Assembly: GCA_028872015.1 (NCBI GenBank) | Contig: JAGWLO010000014.1 | Coordinates: 1 to 62,421, forward strand | DNA length: 62,421 bases | Direction: 5' to 3' | DNA from: Burkholderiales bacterium | GTDB taxonomy: Bacteria; Pseudomonadota; Gammaproteobacteria; Burkholderiales; Burkholderiaceae_C | Shown here: piece after piece, positions 1 through 9,956 of the stretch | Numbering within the stretch: the first letter of the stretch is position 1 | How the letters are laid out: every line of letters begins with the position of its first letter | Notes under the pieces: model-generated | What the model was told of the DNA's origin: nothing | Database searches by the model: none | What the model saw: the letters and a program-made list of their open reading frames with translations, nothing else | Position numbers and translations under genes: made by a program

Positions 1-746
1 TGCTGGCCGGTCATGCCGTCGGCATCGTCGGCCGCCAGGAACAGCGCCACCCGCGCCACGTGGCCGGCATCGAGCCGCACTTTCAGGCACTGCGCGTCGA
101 GGAAGGCCTGGTCGGCCGCCGGGTCGCGGTGCAGCGCCGTCTGGCGTTCGGTGACGATGGCCCCGGGCACCAGGGCGTTGACGCGGATGTTGCGGCCGCC
201 GAGCTCGCGCGCCAGCGTCCGCGTCAGGCCCAGGATCGCAGCCTTGGCGGTCGTGTAGCCCACGAGGTTCGGTCGCCCCCGCATCCAGCTCACCGAGCCC
301 AGGTTCAGCACCGAGCCGCCGCCGGCGGCGGCCATGGCGGGGGCCACGGCCTGGATGGCGAAGAAGTAGTGCTTCAGGTTGAGGGCGATGCGCTCGTCCC
401 AGTAGGCCGGGGTCACGGCCTCCATCGCGTGGCGGTCGTCGCGGCCGGCGTTGTTGACCAGCACCCGCACGGGGCCCAGCTCGGCGATCACGCGCGCCAG
501 CAGGGCCTGGTAGGCCTCGGTGTCGCGCACGTCGCAGGGCGCGTACCAGGGCGCGGGCGCGCCGCCGGCGACCACCTCGTCGATGACGGCCTGCCCACCG
601 CCGGGCCGGGTGCCGCAGAAGGCCACGCGGGCGCCCTGCGCCGCGAAGGCGCGCACCAGCTCGGCGCCGATGCCCGAGCTGCCGCCCGAGACGAAGACCA
701 CCCGCTCGCGCAGCGAGGGGTAGCTGGCGTAGGCAGCCCCGCTCAT
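1..746 (-). CDS. SDR family oxidoreductase (3' end cut by window edge)
   Basis: NAD(P)-dependent short-chain dehydrogenase/reductase, read from the ATG at 746 down to the window edge (about 248 codons, no stop reached). Visible motifs are the Rossmann glycine motif GGSSGIG near residue 20, NNAG near residue 90, and the catalytic Ser then Tyr-x-x-x-Lys (GSVSW...VGYTTAK). It ends 10 bp from the Gfo/Idh/MocA gene and is the last visible gene of the sugar-acid operon. By analogy with non-phosphorylative sugar pathways it probably oxidises an aldose or a hydroxy-acid intermediate; the substrate cannot be read from sequence. The frame is open over the whole stretch with normal codon use. Confidence 0.85.
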   Translation of the reverse strand, partial: MSGAAYASYPSLRERVVFVSGGSSGIGAELVRAFAAQGARVAFCGTRPGGGQAVIDEVVAGGAPAPWYAPCDVRDTEAYQALLARVIAELGPVRVLVNNAGRDDRHAMEAVTPAYWDERIALNLKHYFFAIQAVAPAMAAAGGGSVLNLGSVSWMRGRPNLVGYTTAKAAILGLTRTLARELGGRNIRVNALVPGAIVTERQTALHRDPAADQAFLDAQCLKVRLDAGHVARVALFLAADDADGMTGQ

Positions 747-756
747 GGTCGCGAGC

Positions 757-1917
757 TCACCAGCCCGCCGGCAGCACTTCGGCCAGCGCGACGACGCGGC
801 CTTCGTCGATGCTCTTGTGCGCGGCCAGGCCGGTGGCCACCGCGCGCAAGCCTTCCTCGAGGCCGATCTCCGCCGGCCGGCCGGCGCGGATCGCCGCGGC
901 GAAGCGCTGGTGCTCGATGAACGAGGCGCCGAAGTGGTGGCCGGCGTACTTGATGCCGGTGTCCCAGACCCGCCGCACCGAGACGCCGCGCGCCGTGCCC
1001 GAGGGCTGGCCCCAGGCCTGGCGCCGGCCCCAGTCCTCGCGCCGGCTGTGGCGCAGCGTGAGCGAGGGCAGCAGCGACTCGAGCTTGCCCTCGTCGCCGA
1101 CGACCGTGATGTGCTCGTTGTCGACCGAGTTCTCGGCGTACATGCACAGGTCGAGCATCGCGCGCGCGCCGCTGGGGTACTCGAGGATGGCGTAGGCGCT
1201 GTCCAGGATGTCGGGTGTGCGCGGCCCCTCGGGGCCGTCGTAGCGCTCGTCGAGGTGGTTCACGCGCTGCCCGCCCGAGGCGTAGATGCGCAGCGGCCGC
1301 TCGCCCAGGACCAGGTCCATCAGGTTGAAGTAGTGGCAGCACTTCTCCACCAGCGTGCCGCCCGTGTTGGCGCTGAAGCGGTTCCAGTCGCCGACCTTGG
1401 GGTAGAAGGGCTCGCGGTGCTCGCGGATCGCCACCTGCTGGATGCGGCCCACCGAGCCGCCGTGCGCCATGCGGATCATCTCGGCCACCGGCGGCATGTA
1501 GCGGTACTCCTGCGCCACCCAGACGATGCCGCCGCGGCGGCCGGCGGCGCGGGCCAGCAGGTCCAGCCCGTCGTCGATGCGCGTGACCAGCGGCTTCTCG
1601 ACCAGGATGTGCAGCGGCGTGGCCAGCGCGTCGCGCATCATCTCGGCATGCGTGTGGTTGGGGGTGGCGATCACGACCGCGTCGCACAGGCCGCTGGCCA
1701 GCAGCGCGCGGTGGTCCTCGAAGACCTGCGGCGCGTCGCGGCACAGGGCCAGCGCCGCCTCGCGGCTGGCGGCGTGCGGGTCGGCGATCGCGGTGACGCG
1801 CGCGCCGCCGCCTTCGTTGCCCATCGCCGCGAGGTTCTCGATGTGCTCGCGGCCCATGCTGCCGCAACCGATGATGCCGTAGCGCAGGGGCCGGCTCGAA
1901 GGGCTCATGTCGGTCAT
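757..1917 (-). CDS. Gfo/Idh/MocA family oxidoreductase
   Basis: Predicted NAD(P)-dependent oxidoreductase of about 386 aa acting on a sugar or sugar derivative. The N-terminus has the dinucleotide fold GIIGCGSMG; further on is the family EKP motif (HILVEKPLV), whose Lys is catalytic in relatives, then a C-terminal alpha/beta domain with a GG-x-L-x-x-x-x-x-H-like stretch (GGTLVEKCCHYFNL). The ATG at 1917 (MTDMSPS) overlaps the upstream permease stop by 4 bp, so translation is coupled; a second ATG lies at 1908. It follows the ABC transporter genes and probably handles the imported substrate. Substrate unknown. Confidence 0.88.
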   Translation of the reverse strand: MTDMSPSSRPLRYGIIGCGSMGREHIENLAAMGNEGGGARVTAIADPHAASREAALALCRDAPQVFEDHRALLASGLCDAVVIATPNHTHAEMMRDALATPLHILVEKPLVTRIDDGLDLLARAAGRRGGIVWVAQEYRYMPPVAEMIRMAHGGSVGRIQQVAIREHREPFYPKVGDWNRFSANTGGTLVEKCCHYFNLMDLVLGERPLRIYASGGQRVNHLDERYDGPEGPRTPDILDSAYAILEYPSGARAMLDLCMYAENSVDNEHITVVGDEGKLESLLPSLTLRHSRREDWGRRQAWGQPSGTARGVSVRRVWDTGIKYAGHHFGASFIEHQRFAAAIRAGRPAEIGLEEGLRAVATGLAAHKSIDEGRVVALAEVLPAGW

Positions 1918-2741
1918 CCTTTCAGGCCACCCTGGGTCAGGCCGCCCACCACCCGCTCCTGGAACAGGGCGATCAGCAGGGCCACCGGCACGATGGCGAC
2001 GATGAGCGCGGCCGAGATCGTCGGCCACGGGAAGGTGAATTCGCCCTGGTACAGCGTGATGCCCACCGGCAGGGTGCGCATCGTGGCGCTGGCGTTCAGC
2101 GACAGGGCCAGCAGGAACTCGTCCCAGGCGTTGACGAAGGCCAGGATGCCGGCCGTGAACACGCCCGGGGCGGCCAGCGGAACGACGACCCGCCACAGCG
2201 CGCCCACGCGGGTGCAGCCGTCGATCATGGCCGCGTTCTCGAGGTCCTTCGGGATGCTCTGGAAGAAGCTCACCAGCACCAGGGTGCATACCGGCAGGTT
2301 CAGCACCGTGTAGGGCAGGATCAGGGCGATGTAGGTGTTGAGCAGGCCCAGGCTGCGCATGGTCTGGAAGATCGGCACCAACAGCGTGACCAGCGGGAAC
2401 ATGCTGGAGGCGACGATGCCGCTCAGGATGAGCTGCCGGCGCCGCAAGTTCAGCCGCGCGATGGCGTAGGCGGCCAGCGCCGAGACCGCCAGCGACAGCG
2501 CGGTGGAGCCCAGCGCCACGACCAGGCTGTTGCCCAGGTAGCGCAGCAGCGGCTGGTCGCCGAAGGCGCGGACGTAGTTGGCCAGCGTGGGGGCCTGCGG
2601 CAGGTAGGTGATGGGCTGGCGCACCAGCTCGGCCTCGCCCTTGAGCGAGGTGAGCAGGATCCACAGCGCCGGGAAGAAGCCGTTGACGACCACGATGGCG
2701 GCCGCCAGCAGGCGCAGCGCGCGGCCCGCGGGCGGCTTCAT
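1914..2741 (-). CDS. Carbohydrate ABC transporter permease (MalG/UgpE type)
   Basis: Inner-membrane permease of 275 aa with about six hydrophobic segments. The EAA-type loop that docks the ATPase is visible as ENAAMIDGCTRVGALWRVVVP near residue 180. Length and motif fit the CUT1 family second permease. Start taken at MKPPAG; it overlaps the preceding permease stop by 4 bp and the following oxidoreductase start by 4 bp, showing one operon. Works with the other permease, the binding protein and the ATPase upstream to import a sugar or sugar acid. Confidence 0.92.
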   Translation of the reverse strand: MKPPAGRALRLLAAAIVVVNGFFPALWILLTSLKGEAELVRQPITYLPQAPTLANYVRAFGDQPLLRYLGNSLVVALGSTALSLAVSALAAYAIARLNLRRRQLILSGIVASSMFPLVTLLVPIFQTMRSLGLLNTYIALILPYTVLNLPVCTLVLVSFFQSIPKDLENAAMIDGCTRVGALWRVVVPLAAPGVFTAGILAFVNAWDEFLLALSLNASATMRTLPVGITLYQGEFTFPWPTISAALIVAIVPVALLIALFQERVVGGLTQGGLKG

Positions 2742-3637
2742 GCCGAGCGCCCGACCCGGCGCAGGTACAGCGCCGTGACCGCCATCGACAGCACGAACAT
2801 GCACACCGCCTCGGTCGAGCCGTAGCCGACGTCGAGGTAGTCGATGGTGGTCTTGTGGATCAGCATCGCCAGCGTCTGCGTGCTGTCGCCGGGCCCGCCG
2901 CGGGTCATGGTGTAGGGGATGTCGAAGGTCTGCAGCGCCGTGATGGTGCGGAAGATCAGCGCCACCGTGATCGAGGGCATCAGCATCGGCAGCGTGATCT
3001 GGCGGAACTGCTGCCAGCGGCTGGCGCCGTCGACCTCTGCCGCCTCGTACAGCGAGCGCGGGATGGTCTGCAGCCCGGCCAGCAGGATCAGCGCCATGAA
3101 CGAGCTGGTCTTCCAGACGATGGTGCCGCAGATCGCCGCCAGCGCCCAGTTCGGGCGCAGCAGCCACATCGTCGGCTGGCCCTGGCCGAGGCGCCGCAGC
3201 AGATCGTTGACCACGCCGTAGTCGGTGTGGAAGAACCAGGCGAAGATGAGGCCGCAGAACGACAGCGGCAGCGCCCAGGGCAGCAGCAGCGCCAGCCGCA
3301 CCGGCCAGCGCCGCCGGAAGGGAAGGTTGGCCAGCAGCGCCAGCGCGAGGCCGGCCAGCAGCGCGCCGGGCACGGTGACCAGCGTGATCAGCACCGTGTT
3401 CCAGGTCGCGCTCCAGAAGTCGACGTCGGTCAGCACCAGCGCGTAGTTCTCCAGGCCCACGAAGCGCACCGCGTGCCCGCCCGACAGGCGCAGGTCGAAG
3501 AAGCTGTCGACGAACAGGCGTCCGATCGGGTAGGCCACGATCAGCGCCAGCAGCGTGAGCGCCGGCGCCAGCAGCAGCGCCCCGAGCACCTGCTCGTCGG
3601 GGTCTCGAAGGCGGTCGATCCAGCGCCGGTGCTGCAC
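2738..3637 (-). CDS. Carbohydrate ABC transporter permease (MalF/UgpA type)
   Basis: Inner-membrane permease of 299 aa. A cytoplasmic N-terminus of about 15 residues is followed by a first membrane span (LGALLLAPALTLLALIVAYPIG) and about five more. The EAA loop is EAAEVDGASRWQQFRQITLP in the second half. It lies 7 bp after the binding-protein gene and overlaps the next permease by ATGA. The order ATPase, binding protein, permease, permease is typical of CUT1 sugar importers. Confidence 0.92.
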   Translation of the reverse strand: MQHRRWIDRLRDPDEQVLGALLLAPALTLLALIVAYPIGRLFVDSFFDLRLSGGHAVRFVGLENYALVLTDVDFWSATWNTVLITLVTVPGALLAGLALALLANLPFRRRWPVRLALLLPWALPLSFCGLIFAWFFHTDYGVVNDLLRRLGQGQPTMWLLRPNWALAAICGTIVWKTSSFMALILLAGLQTIPRSLYEAAEVDGASRWQQFRQITLPMLMPSITVALIFRTITALQTFDIPYTMTRGGPGDSTQTLAMLIHKTTIDYLDVGYGSTEAVCMFVLSMAVTALYLRRVGRSA

Positions 3638-3644
3638 GGCGGGC

Positions 3645-4910
3645 CTACCTCAGGATGCGCGCCAGGCGCGAGCGGATCCGGCGCACGCCCTGCCGCGGCG
3701 TCTCCACGCCGGCCAGCACGGCGCTGGTGGTGGTGCGGATGGCGTCGCTGACCTGCGCGTAGTCGGGCGAGACCGGCCGGCTGCGGGCCCCGGCCACCAC
3801 CGCGGCGGCATCGCCGAACCAGGGGACGGCGCGCAGCACGTCGGGGTCGGTGTACAGGTCGGGGTAGGTCGGCAGCAGCGCGCCCTCGATCGCCAGCCGC
3901 TTGCTCGCGGCCCGGCTGGAGAGGTAGCGCACCAGCGCCGCCGCCTCGGCCTTGTGGCGGCTGAAGGCGCTCACCGCCCATTGCCAGCCGCCCAGGCAGG
4001 TCACGCGCCGGCCGCCGGCCATGGCCGGCAGCGGCATCACGCCGACCTTGCCGCGCACCTTGGAATCGGGGTCGCCGTTGAGCTGGTCCCAGGCGAAGCC
4101 CCAGCTGATGCCGAACACCACCTGCCCGGCCTTGAACTCGTTGACCGTGTCCGGCGTCTTGACCTCGGCCACGTTGCGCTTGACGACGCCCGAGGCCATC
4201 AGGTCCAGCCACTGCTGCAGGCCGCGCTCGGCGGCGGCCGGGTCCAGCGTGAGCCGGCCCTGGTCGTCCTCGATCGACTTGCCCTGGCTCCAGTAGGGCA
4301 GCAGGAAGGTGCAGACCGCCCCTTCGATCGGCGCGCCCTGCAGCGACAGGCCCTGCAGCCGCGGGTCGTGCTCGCCGGCCTGGATCCGGCGCGCCTCGGC
4401 GCCCAGCTCGTCCCAGGTGCGCGGCAGCGGCAGGCCGTACTTGGCCAGCAGGTCGCGCCGGTAGTACATGAACATCGCGTCGGCGAAGGCCGGCATGGCG
4501 GCGATGTGGCCCTGCACCACGTCGGCCTCCCGGTAGGCCGCGAGGTAGGGCTGCATCACCGTCGCCGCGGGGCCGTAGTAGGGCTCCAGCGGCGCCAGCC
4601 AGCCGGCGCCGGCGTACTGCGCCGGGTTGACGATGTCGATGAGGTAGATGTCGATCGCCGCATCGCGGGCGCTGAGCACGGTGCTCAGGTACTGCCGCTG
4701 CAGCTCGCTGGTGGAGCCGCCCGACTCGGTCTGGATGCGCAGGCCCGGGTGCTGCCGCATGTAGTCGGCGAACAGGCCCTTCATCAGGTCGGGCCGCTGG
4801 TTCTGGCCGCCGACGAAGACGCGCAGCACCGTCTGGGCCGCGGCCGCGCCGGGCAGCCCCGCCAGGACGGCGGCACAGGCCAGCAGGCAGGCGGCGGCGC
4901 GGCGGTGCAT
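3645..4910 (-). CDS. Extracellular solute-binding protein (family 1)
   Basis: Periplasmic sugar-binding protein of 421 aa for the ABC importer. It starts with a typical Sec signal peptide (MHRRAAACLLACAAVLAGLPGAAAA, cleavage near residue 25). The mature part resembles the MalE/UgpB cluster, with an aromatic-rich ligand region (MFMYYRRDLLAKYGLPLPRTWDE) characteristic of CUT1 binding proteins. Located between the ATPase and the first permease, 18 bp after the ATPase stop. Ligand not predictable. Confidence 0.9.
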   Translation of the reverse strand: MHRRAAACLLACAAVLAGLPGAAAAQTVLRVFVGGQNQRPDLMKGLFADYMRQHPGLRIQTESGGSTSELQRQYLSTVLSARDAAIDIYLIDIVNPAQYAGAGWLAPLEPYYGPAATVMQPYLAAYREADVVQGHIAAMPAFADAMFMYYRRDLLAKYGLPLPRTWDELGAEARRIQAGEHDPRLQGLSLQGAPIEGAVCTFLLPYWSQGKSIEDDQGRLTLDPAAAERGLQQWLDLMASGVVKRNVAEVKTPDTVNEFKAGQVVFGISWGFAWDQLNGDPDSKVRGKVGVMPLPAMAGGRRVTCLGGWQWAVSAFSRHKAEAAALVRYLSSRAASKRLAIEGALLPTYPDLYTDPDVLRAVPWFGDAAAVVAGARSRPVSPDYAQVSDAIRTTTSAVLAGVETPRQGVRRIRSRLARILR

Positions 4911-4928
4911 GGTCGTGCGGGCGGCGGG

Positions 4929-6002
<1,074 letters not shown>

Positions 6003-6015
6003 CGCGTCGGCCTTC

Positions 6016-6852
6016 TCAGTAGCCGCTGTCCGGGCGCGCCGGCGCGGTCGGCGCGGCGGGCGCCGCCGGTGCCGGAGCGCCCTGGGCCCGCAGCGCCTGC
6101 GCGGCCGCCTGCGCGGCCCGCATCAGCAGGCCCAGGTCGGAGGCCACGGCCACGTAGTCGTAGCCGATCTCGCGGTAGCGCGCCACGGTCTCGGGCGTGC
6201 CGCCGACGCTGCCGATCGGCAGGCCCAGCGCGTTCGCGCGCCGCGCCGCGTCGGCCATCAGCGCCATCACCGCGGGGTGGGTGAGCTCGCCCGCGTGACC
6301 CATCGCCGCGGAGAGGTCGGCCGGGCCGATGAACAGCGCATCGACGCCGGGCACGGCCGCGATCGCCTCGAGGCGGGCCACCGCCAGCGGCGTCTCCAGC
6401 TGAAGCACGGTGCACAGGCCGGCGTTGGCGGTGCGCAGGTAGTCGGGCGTGGTGCCGAAGCGCGAGCCGCGGCTCATGCCGGCCATGCCGCGCACGCCCT
6501 CGGGCGGGTAGCGCGTGGCGGCGACCGCGCGCCGGGCCTCGTCGGCGTCCTGGATGAACGGAAACAGCAGCGTGCGCGCGCCGGCATCGAGCACGCGCTT
6601 GACGAACACGGTGTCGTTCCAGGGCACGCGCACCACCGGCACCATCGGCGTGTTGCCCAGCGCCTGCAGCAGCTGCACCAGAGTCGTCAGGTCCAGCGGC
6701 GAATGCTCCATGTCGACCACGCCCCAGTCGAAGCCGGCCAGGCCCACGGCCTCGGCGACGATCGGGCTGGCCGACATCAGCCAGGTGCCCACGGGCGGGT
6801 GCGCGGCGCGCTCGCGCAGCAGTCGGGCGAAGGGGTTGGCGACGGTGTCCAT
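6016..6852 (-). CDS. HpcH/HpaI family class II aldolase
   Basis: Metal-dependent pyruvate aldolase of 278 aa. Family motifs are visible: DMEHSP near residue 50 (catalytic acid/His region), RVPWND near 80, QLETP near 150 (metal-binding Glu) and IGPADLSAAMG near 180 (metal-binding Asp). The family cleaves 2-keto-3-deoxy acids to pyruvate plus an aldehyde. Its position directly after a sugar-acid dehydratase suggests it cleaves the 2-keto-3-deoxy acid made by that enzyme. The C-terminal 25 residues are an Ala/Pro-rich tail. Exact substrate unknown. Confidence 0.88.
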   Translation of the reverse strand: MDTVANPFARLLRERAAHPPVGTWLMSASPIVAEAVGLAGFDWGVVDMEHSPLDLTTLVQLLQALGNTPMVPVVRVPWNDTVFVKRVLDAGARTLLFPFIQDADEARRAVAATRYPPEGVRGMAGMSRGSRFGTTPDYLRTANAGLCTVLQLETPLAVARLEAIAAVPGVDALFIGPADLSAAMGHAGELTHPAVMALMADAARRANALGLPIGSVGGTPETVARYREIGYDYVAVASDLGLLMRAAQAAAQALRAQGAPAPAAPAAPTAPARPDSGY

Positions 6853-6885
6853 GGCGGCTTGCGGGTGGGGGTCGCAGGCGGGGGG

Positions 6886-8607
6886 TCAGAAGATCGCCGG
6901 CTCGGGCGTGGGCGCCGTGCCTTGCAGGAAGTCGAGGTCGCAGCCTTGGTGCGCCTGCGTCACGTGCTGCTGGTACAGGCGCACGTAGCCGCGTGCGTAG
7001 GCCGGCGCCGGCGGCGACCAGGCGGCGCGGCGGCGCTCGAGCTCGGCCGCGTCCACGTCCAGGTGCAGGCGGCGCGCCGCCACGTCGAGCTCGATGATGT
7101 CGCCGTTGCGCACCAGTGCCAGCGGCCCGCCGACGGCCGATTCGGGGCTGACATGCAGGACGCAGGTGCCGTAGTGGGTGCCGCTCATGCGCGCGTCGGA
7201 GATGCGCACCATGTCGCGCACGCCGGCCTGCAGCAGTTTCTTCGGGATCGGCAGCCCGCCCCATTCGGGCATGCCCGGGGCGCCCACCGGCCCCGCGTTG
7301 CGCAGCACGAGCACGGTGTGTTCGTCGACCTCGAGCGAGGGGTCGGCCATCGCGGCCAGCATCTCGGGCTGGCCGTCGAAGACCCGGGCCGGGCCGCGAT
7401 GCCGGAGCAGGCCGGCGCTGGCCGCGCTCGGCTTGATGACGGCGCCGTTCGGGGCGAGGTTGCCGCCCAGCACGGCCAGCGCGCCGTGCGGGCTGACGGG
7501 CCGCGCGAGCGGCCGGATCACGTCGTCGTCACCGGCCTCCAGGCCCTGCAGCGCCTCGCCCAGCGTGCAGCCGGCGGCGGTCAGCTCGCCCAGCGACAGC
7601 TGCTCGCGCAGGCGGTTCATCAGCGCGGGCAGGCCGCCGGCATAGTAGAAGTCCTCCATCAGGCGGTCGCCGCTGGGGAAGACGTTGGCCAGCACCGGCA
7701 CGCGCCGCGCCACGGCGTCCAGGTCGGCCAGGCTCAGCGGCACGCCGGCGCGGCCGGCCAGGGCGAGGATGTGCACCGCGGCGTTGGTCGATCCACCGAG
7801 CGCCATCTGCACCGCGGCGGCGTTGAGGAAGGCGCCGCGCGTGAGCAGGCGCTGCGGCGTCAGGCCCTCGGCGATCATCGTCACGATGCGCGCGCCGCAG
7901 TCGGCCGCCATGCGCGGGTGCGCGGCGTCCATCGCCGGGATGCTGGTGCTGCCGGTCGGCGCCAGGCCCAGCGCCTCGGCGATGGCGGTCATGGTGCTGG
8001 CGGTGCCCATCGTGTTGCAGGTGCCGGGGCTGCGCGTCATGCGCGACTCCAGGCGCACCCATTCGTCCTGGCCGAGGTGGCCGGCCTGGTACTCGTCCCA
8101 GAACATCCGCGTGTGGGTGCCGGCGCCGACGGCCTTGCCCCGGTGGCGGTCGTTGAGCATCGGCCCGGCCGGGCAGAACAGGGCCGGCAGGCCCATGCTG
8201 ATCGCGCCCATCAGCAGCCCCGGCGTGGTCTTGTCGCAGCCACCCAGCAGCACCGCCCCGTCCACCGGCAGCGAGCGCAGCAGCTCCTCGACCTCCATCG
8301 CCAGGAAGTTGCGATAGAGCATGGTGGTCGGCTTGACCATCACCTCGCCCAGGCTCATCGCCGGCAGCTCGAAGGGCATGCCGCCGGCCATCAGCACGCC
8401 GCGCTTGACGGCCTCGGCGCGCTCGCGCAAGTGGGCGTGGCAGGGCGACAGGTCGCTCCAGGTGTTGACGATGGCCACGATGGGCCGGCCCAGCACGTCT
8501 TCGCGGCGCAGGCCCATCTGCTGCATGCGCTGGCGGTGCGCGAAGCCGCGCATGTCGTCGGCCGCGAACCAGCGGGCGCTGCGGAGGGGGGCGGGCGGGC
8601 GGCGCAT
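6886..8607 (-). CDS. IlvD/Edd family sugar-acid dehydratase
   Basis: Dehydratase of 573 aa. Three cysteine regions expected for the Fe-S cluster are present: SDLSPCHAHLR (near residue 55), GGCDKTTPGLLMG (near 125) and SPGTCNTMGTAST (near 195). The first resembles the NTWSDxxPCHxH motif of L-arabinonate/D-xylonate dehydratases more than that of biosynthetic IlvD, and the catabolic neighbours agree. Predicted reaction: sugar acid to 2-keto-3-deoxy sugar acid. First gene of the minus-strand operon, divergent from the LacI-type regulator and just downstream of a 14-bp palindrome. Confidence 0.88.
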   Translation of the reverse strand: MRRPPAPLRSARWFAADDMRGFAHRQRMQQMGLRREDVLGRPIVAIVNTWSDLSPCHAHLRERAEAVKRGVLMAGGMPFELPAMSLGEVMVKPTTMLYRNFLAMEVEELLRSLPVDGAVLLGGCDKTTPGLLMGAISMGLPALFCPAGPMLNDRHRGKAVGAGTHTRMFWDEYQAGHLGQDEWVRLESRMTRSPGTCNTMGTASTMTAIAEALGLAPTGSTSIPAMDAAHPRMAADCGARIVTMIAEGLTPQRLLTRGAFLNAAAVQMALGGSTNAAVHILALAGRAGVPLSLADLDAVARRVPVLANVFPSGDRLMEDFYYAGGLPALMNRLREQLSLGELTAAGCTLGEALQGLEAGDDDVIRPLARPVSPHGALAVLGGNLAPNGAVIKPSAASAGLLRHRGPARVFDGQPEMLAAMADPSLEVDEHTVLVLRNAGPVGAPGMPEWGGLPIPKKLLQAGVRDMVRISDARMSGTHYGTCVLHVSPESAVGGPLALVRNGDIIELDVAARRLHLDVDAAELERRRAAWSPPAPAYARGYVRLYQQHVTQAHQGCDLDFLQGTAPTPEPAIF

Positions 8608-8665
8608 CGGCGGGGTCGGGCTCGGCAGTCGGGGCGTGGCGCAAGCGGCCCGGGGGCGCGCGGGT

Positions 8666-8679
8666 TGTTACCGCTAACA
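8666..8679. promoter_or_regulatory. Predicted GntR/LacI-type operator
   Basis: TGTTACCGCTAACA is an inverted repeat (TGTTA/TAACA) midway between the divergent dehydratase operon and the LacI-family gene. It closely resembles the known Escherichia coli GntR operator core (TGTTACC-N-TAACA type). Likely bound by the adjacent regulator to control both directions. Inferred from symmetry and position only. Confidence 0.7.
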
Positions 8680-8718
8680 TAAGGTACCGTCGGTGCTGTC
8701 TCCATTCTGGCTAACCCG

Positions 8719-9828
8719 GTGCCCCCATCCCCCCCCGCCGCGCCCAAGCGTGCCCGCGCCGCCGCCCCTGCGGCCGCGCGCCAGGCCCGCCGCGGCCATG
8801 GCCGCGTCACGCTGCAGACCGTGGCCGAGGCGGTCGGCGTCACCTCGATCACGGTCTCGCGCTTCCTGCGCGAGCCCGCGCGCGTGGCGCCGCAGACGGC
8901 CGAGCGCATCCGCCAGGCGCTGGCCGACAGCGGCTACGTGCCGAACAAGCAGGCCGGGCTGCTGGCCAGCGGGCGCTCGAACATGGTGGCGGCGCTGCTG
9001 CCGAACCTGGCCAACTCGATCTTCGCCGAGACCGCGCAGGGGCTCAGCGACGGGCTGCAGGCGGCGGGCTTCGAGCTGCTGATCGCCTCCACGGGCTACT
9101 CGCTCGAGCGCGAGGAGCAGCAGCTGCGCGCGCTGCTGGGCTGGCACCCGGCTGCGCTGGTGGTGACGGGCCGCCGCCACGCTGCGGGGGCGCTGCAGCT
9201 GCTGGCCGATGCGAAGGCCGCCGGCACGCCCGTGATCGAGATCTGGGATCACCACCCGCCCGCCAAGGGGCCGCGCCAGACCCGCTTCACGCAGATCGGC
9301 TTCAACCACGACGAGGTCGGCGCCGCGATGGCCGCACACCTGCTGCGCGCGGGTCACCGGCGGCTGGCCTACGTCGACAGCGGCGTGGCCGAGGACTACC
9401 GCGCCCACGAGCGCGGCGTGGCCTTCGCCACCGCCGTGCGGGCGGCCGGGGCCCAGGCGCTGGTGCTCTCTGCGCCCGGGGGCGACGCCTTCGACGCCGG
9501 CCGCCAGGTGCTGGGCGAGCTGGTGCGTGCCGGCCCGCCGGCCGTCACCGCGGCCGCGTTCGCCAACGACCACCTGGCCAGCGGAGCCCTGCTCGAGGCC
9601 GGCCGGCGCGGGGTGGCGGTGCCGGGCCGGCTGGCGCTGCTGGGCTTCGGAGACTTCGCGATCGCGCGCCAGCTCAGCCCCGCGCTGTCCAGCGTGCAGC
9701 TGCCGCGGCTGGCCATCGGCGCGGCCGCCGCCGACTCGCTGCTCGAGGCCCTGCGCGGCGGCCGGCCGGCGGCCTCGTCGGCACTGCCCTGGGCGCTGGT
9801 GGCACGCGGCAGCACCGCGGAGCCCTGA
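8719..9828 (+). CDS. LacI family transcriptional regulator (GntR-like)
   Basis: DNA-binding repressor of 369 aa. After a basic Ala/Pro-rich leader, the helix-turn-helix VTLQTVAEAVGVTSITVSRFL lies near residues 30-50, followed by the hinge and a periplasmic-binding-like sensor domain (NMVAALLPNLANSIFAE... to the end). The only early start in frame is the GTG at 8719. Divergent from the dehydratase-aldolase-ABC operon, with a palindromic operator between, so it most likely represses that operon until its sugar-acid inducer binds. Overall similarity to gluconate-type GntR is inferred from the HTH and the operator. Confidence 0.88.
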   Translation: MPPSPPAAPKRARAAAPAAARQARRGHGRVTLQTVAEAVGVTSITVSRFLREPARVAPQTAERIRQALADSGYVPNKQAGLLASGRSNMVAALLPNLANSIFAETAQGLSDGLQAAGFELLIASTGYSLEREEQQLRALLGWHPAALVVTGRRHAAGALQLLADAKAAGTPVIEIWDHHPPAKGPRQTRFTQIGFNHDEVGAAMAAHLLRAGHRRLAYVDSGVAEDYRAHERGVAFATAVRAAGAQALVLSAPGGDAFDAGRQVLGELVRAGPPAVTAAAFANDHLASGALLEAGRRGVAVPGRLALLGFGDFAIARQLSPALSSVQLPRLAIGAAAADSLLEALRGGRPAASSALPWALVARGSTAEP

Positions 9829-9956
9829 GCGTCCGGCTGGTGCAGCCGAGCCGGCCGCGGCGCGACCCCGAGGCCGGCCCTTAAGATGGCACGTCGACCC
9901 GCCATTCCACCCACTGCGCGCGGAAATCCCGGCGCCGCACCGACCGCCTCATCGCC

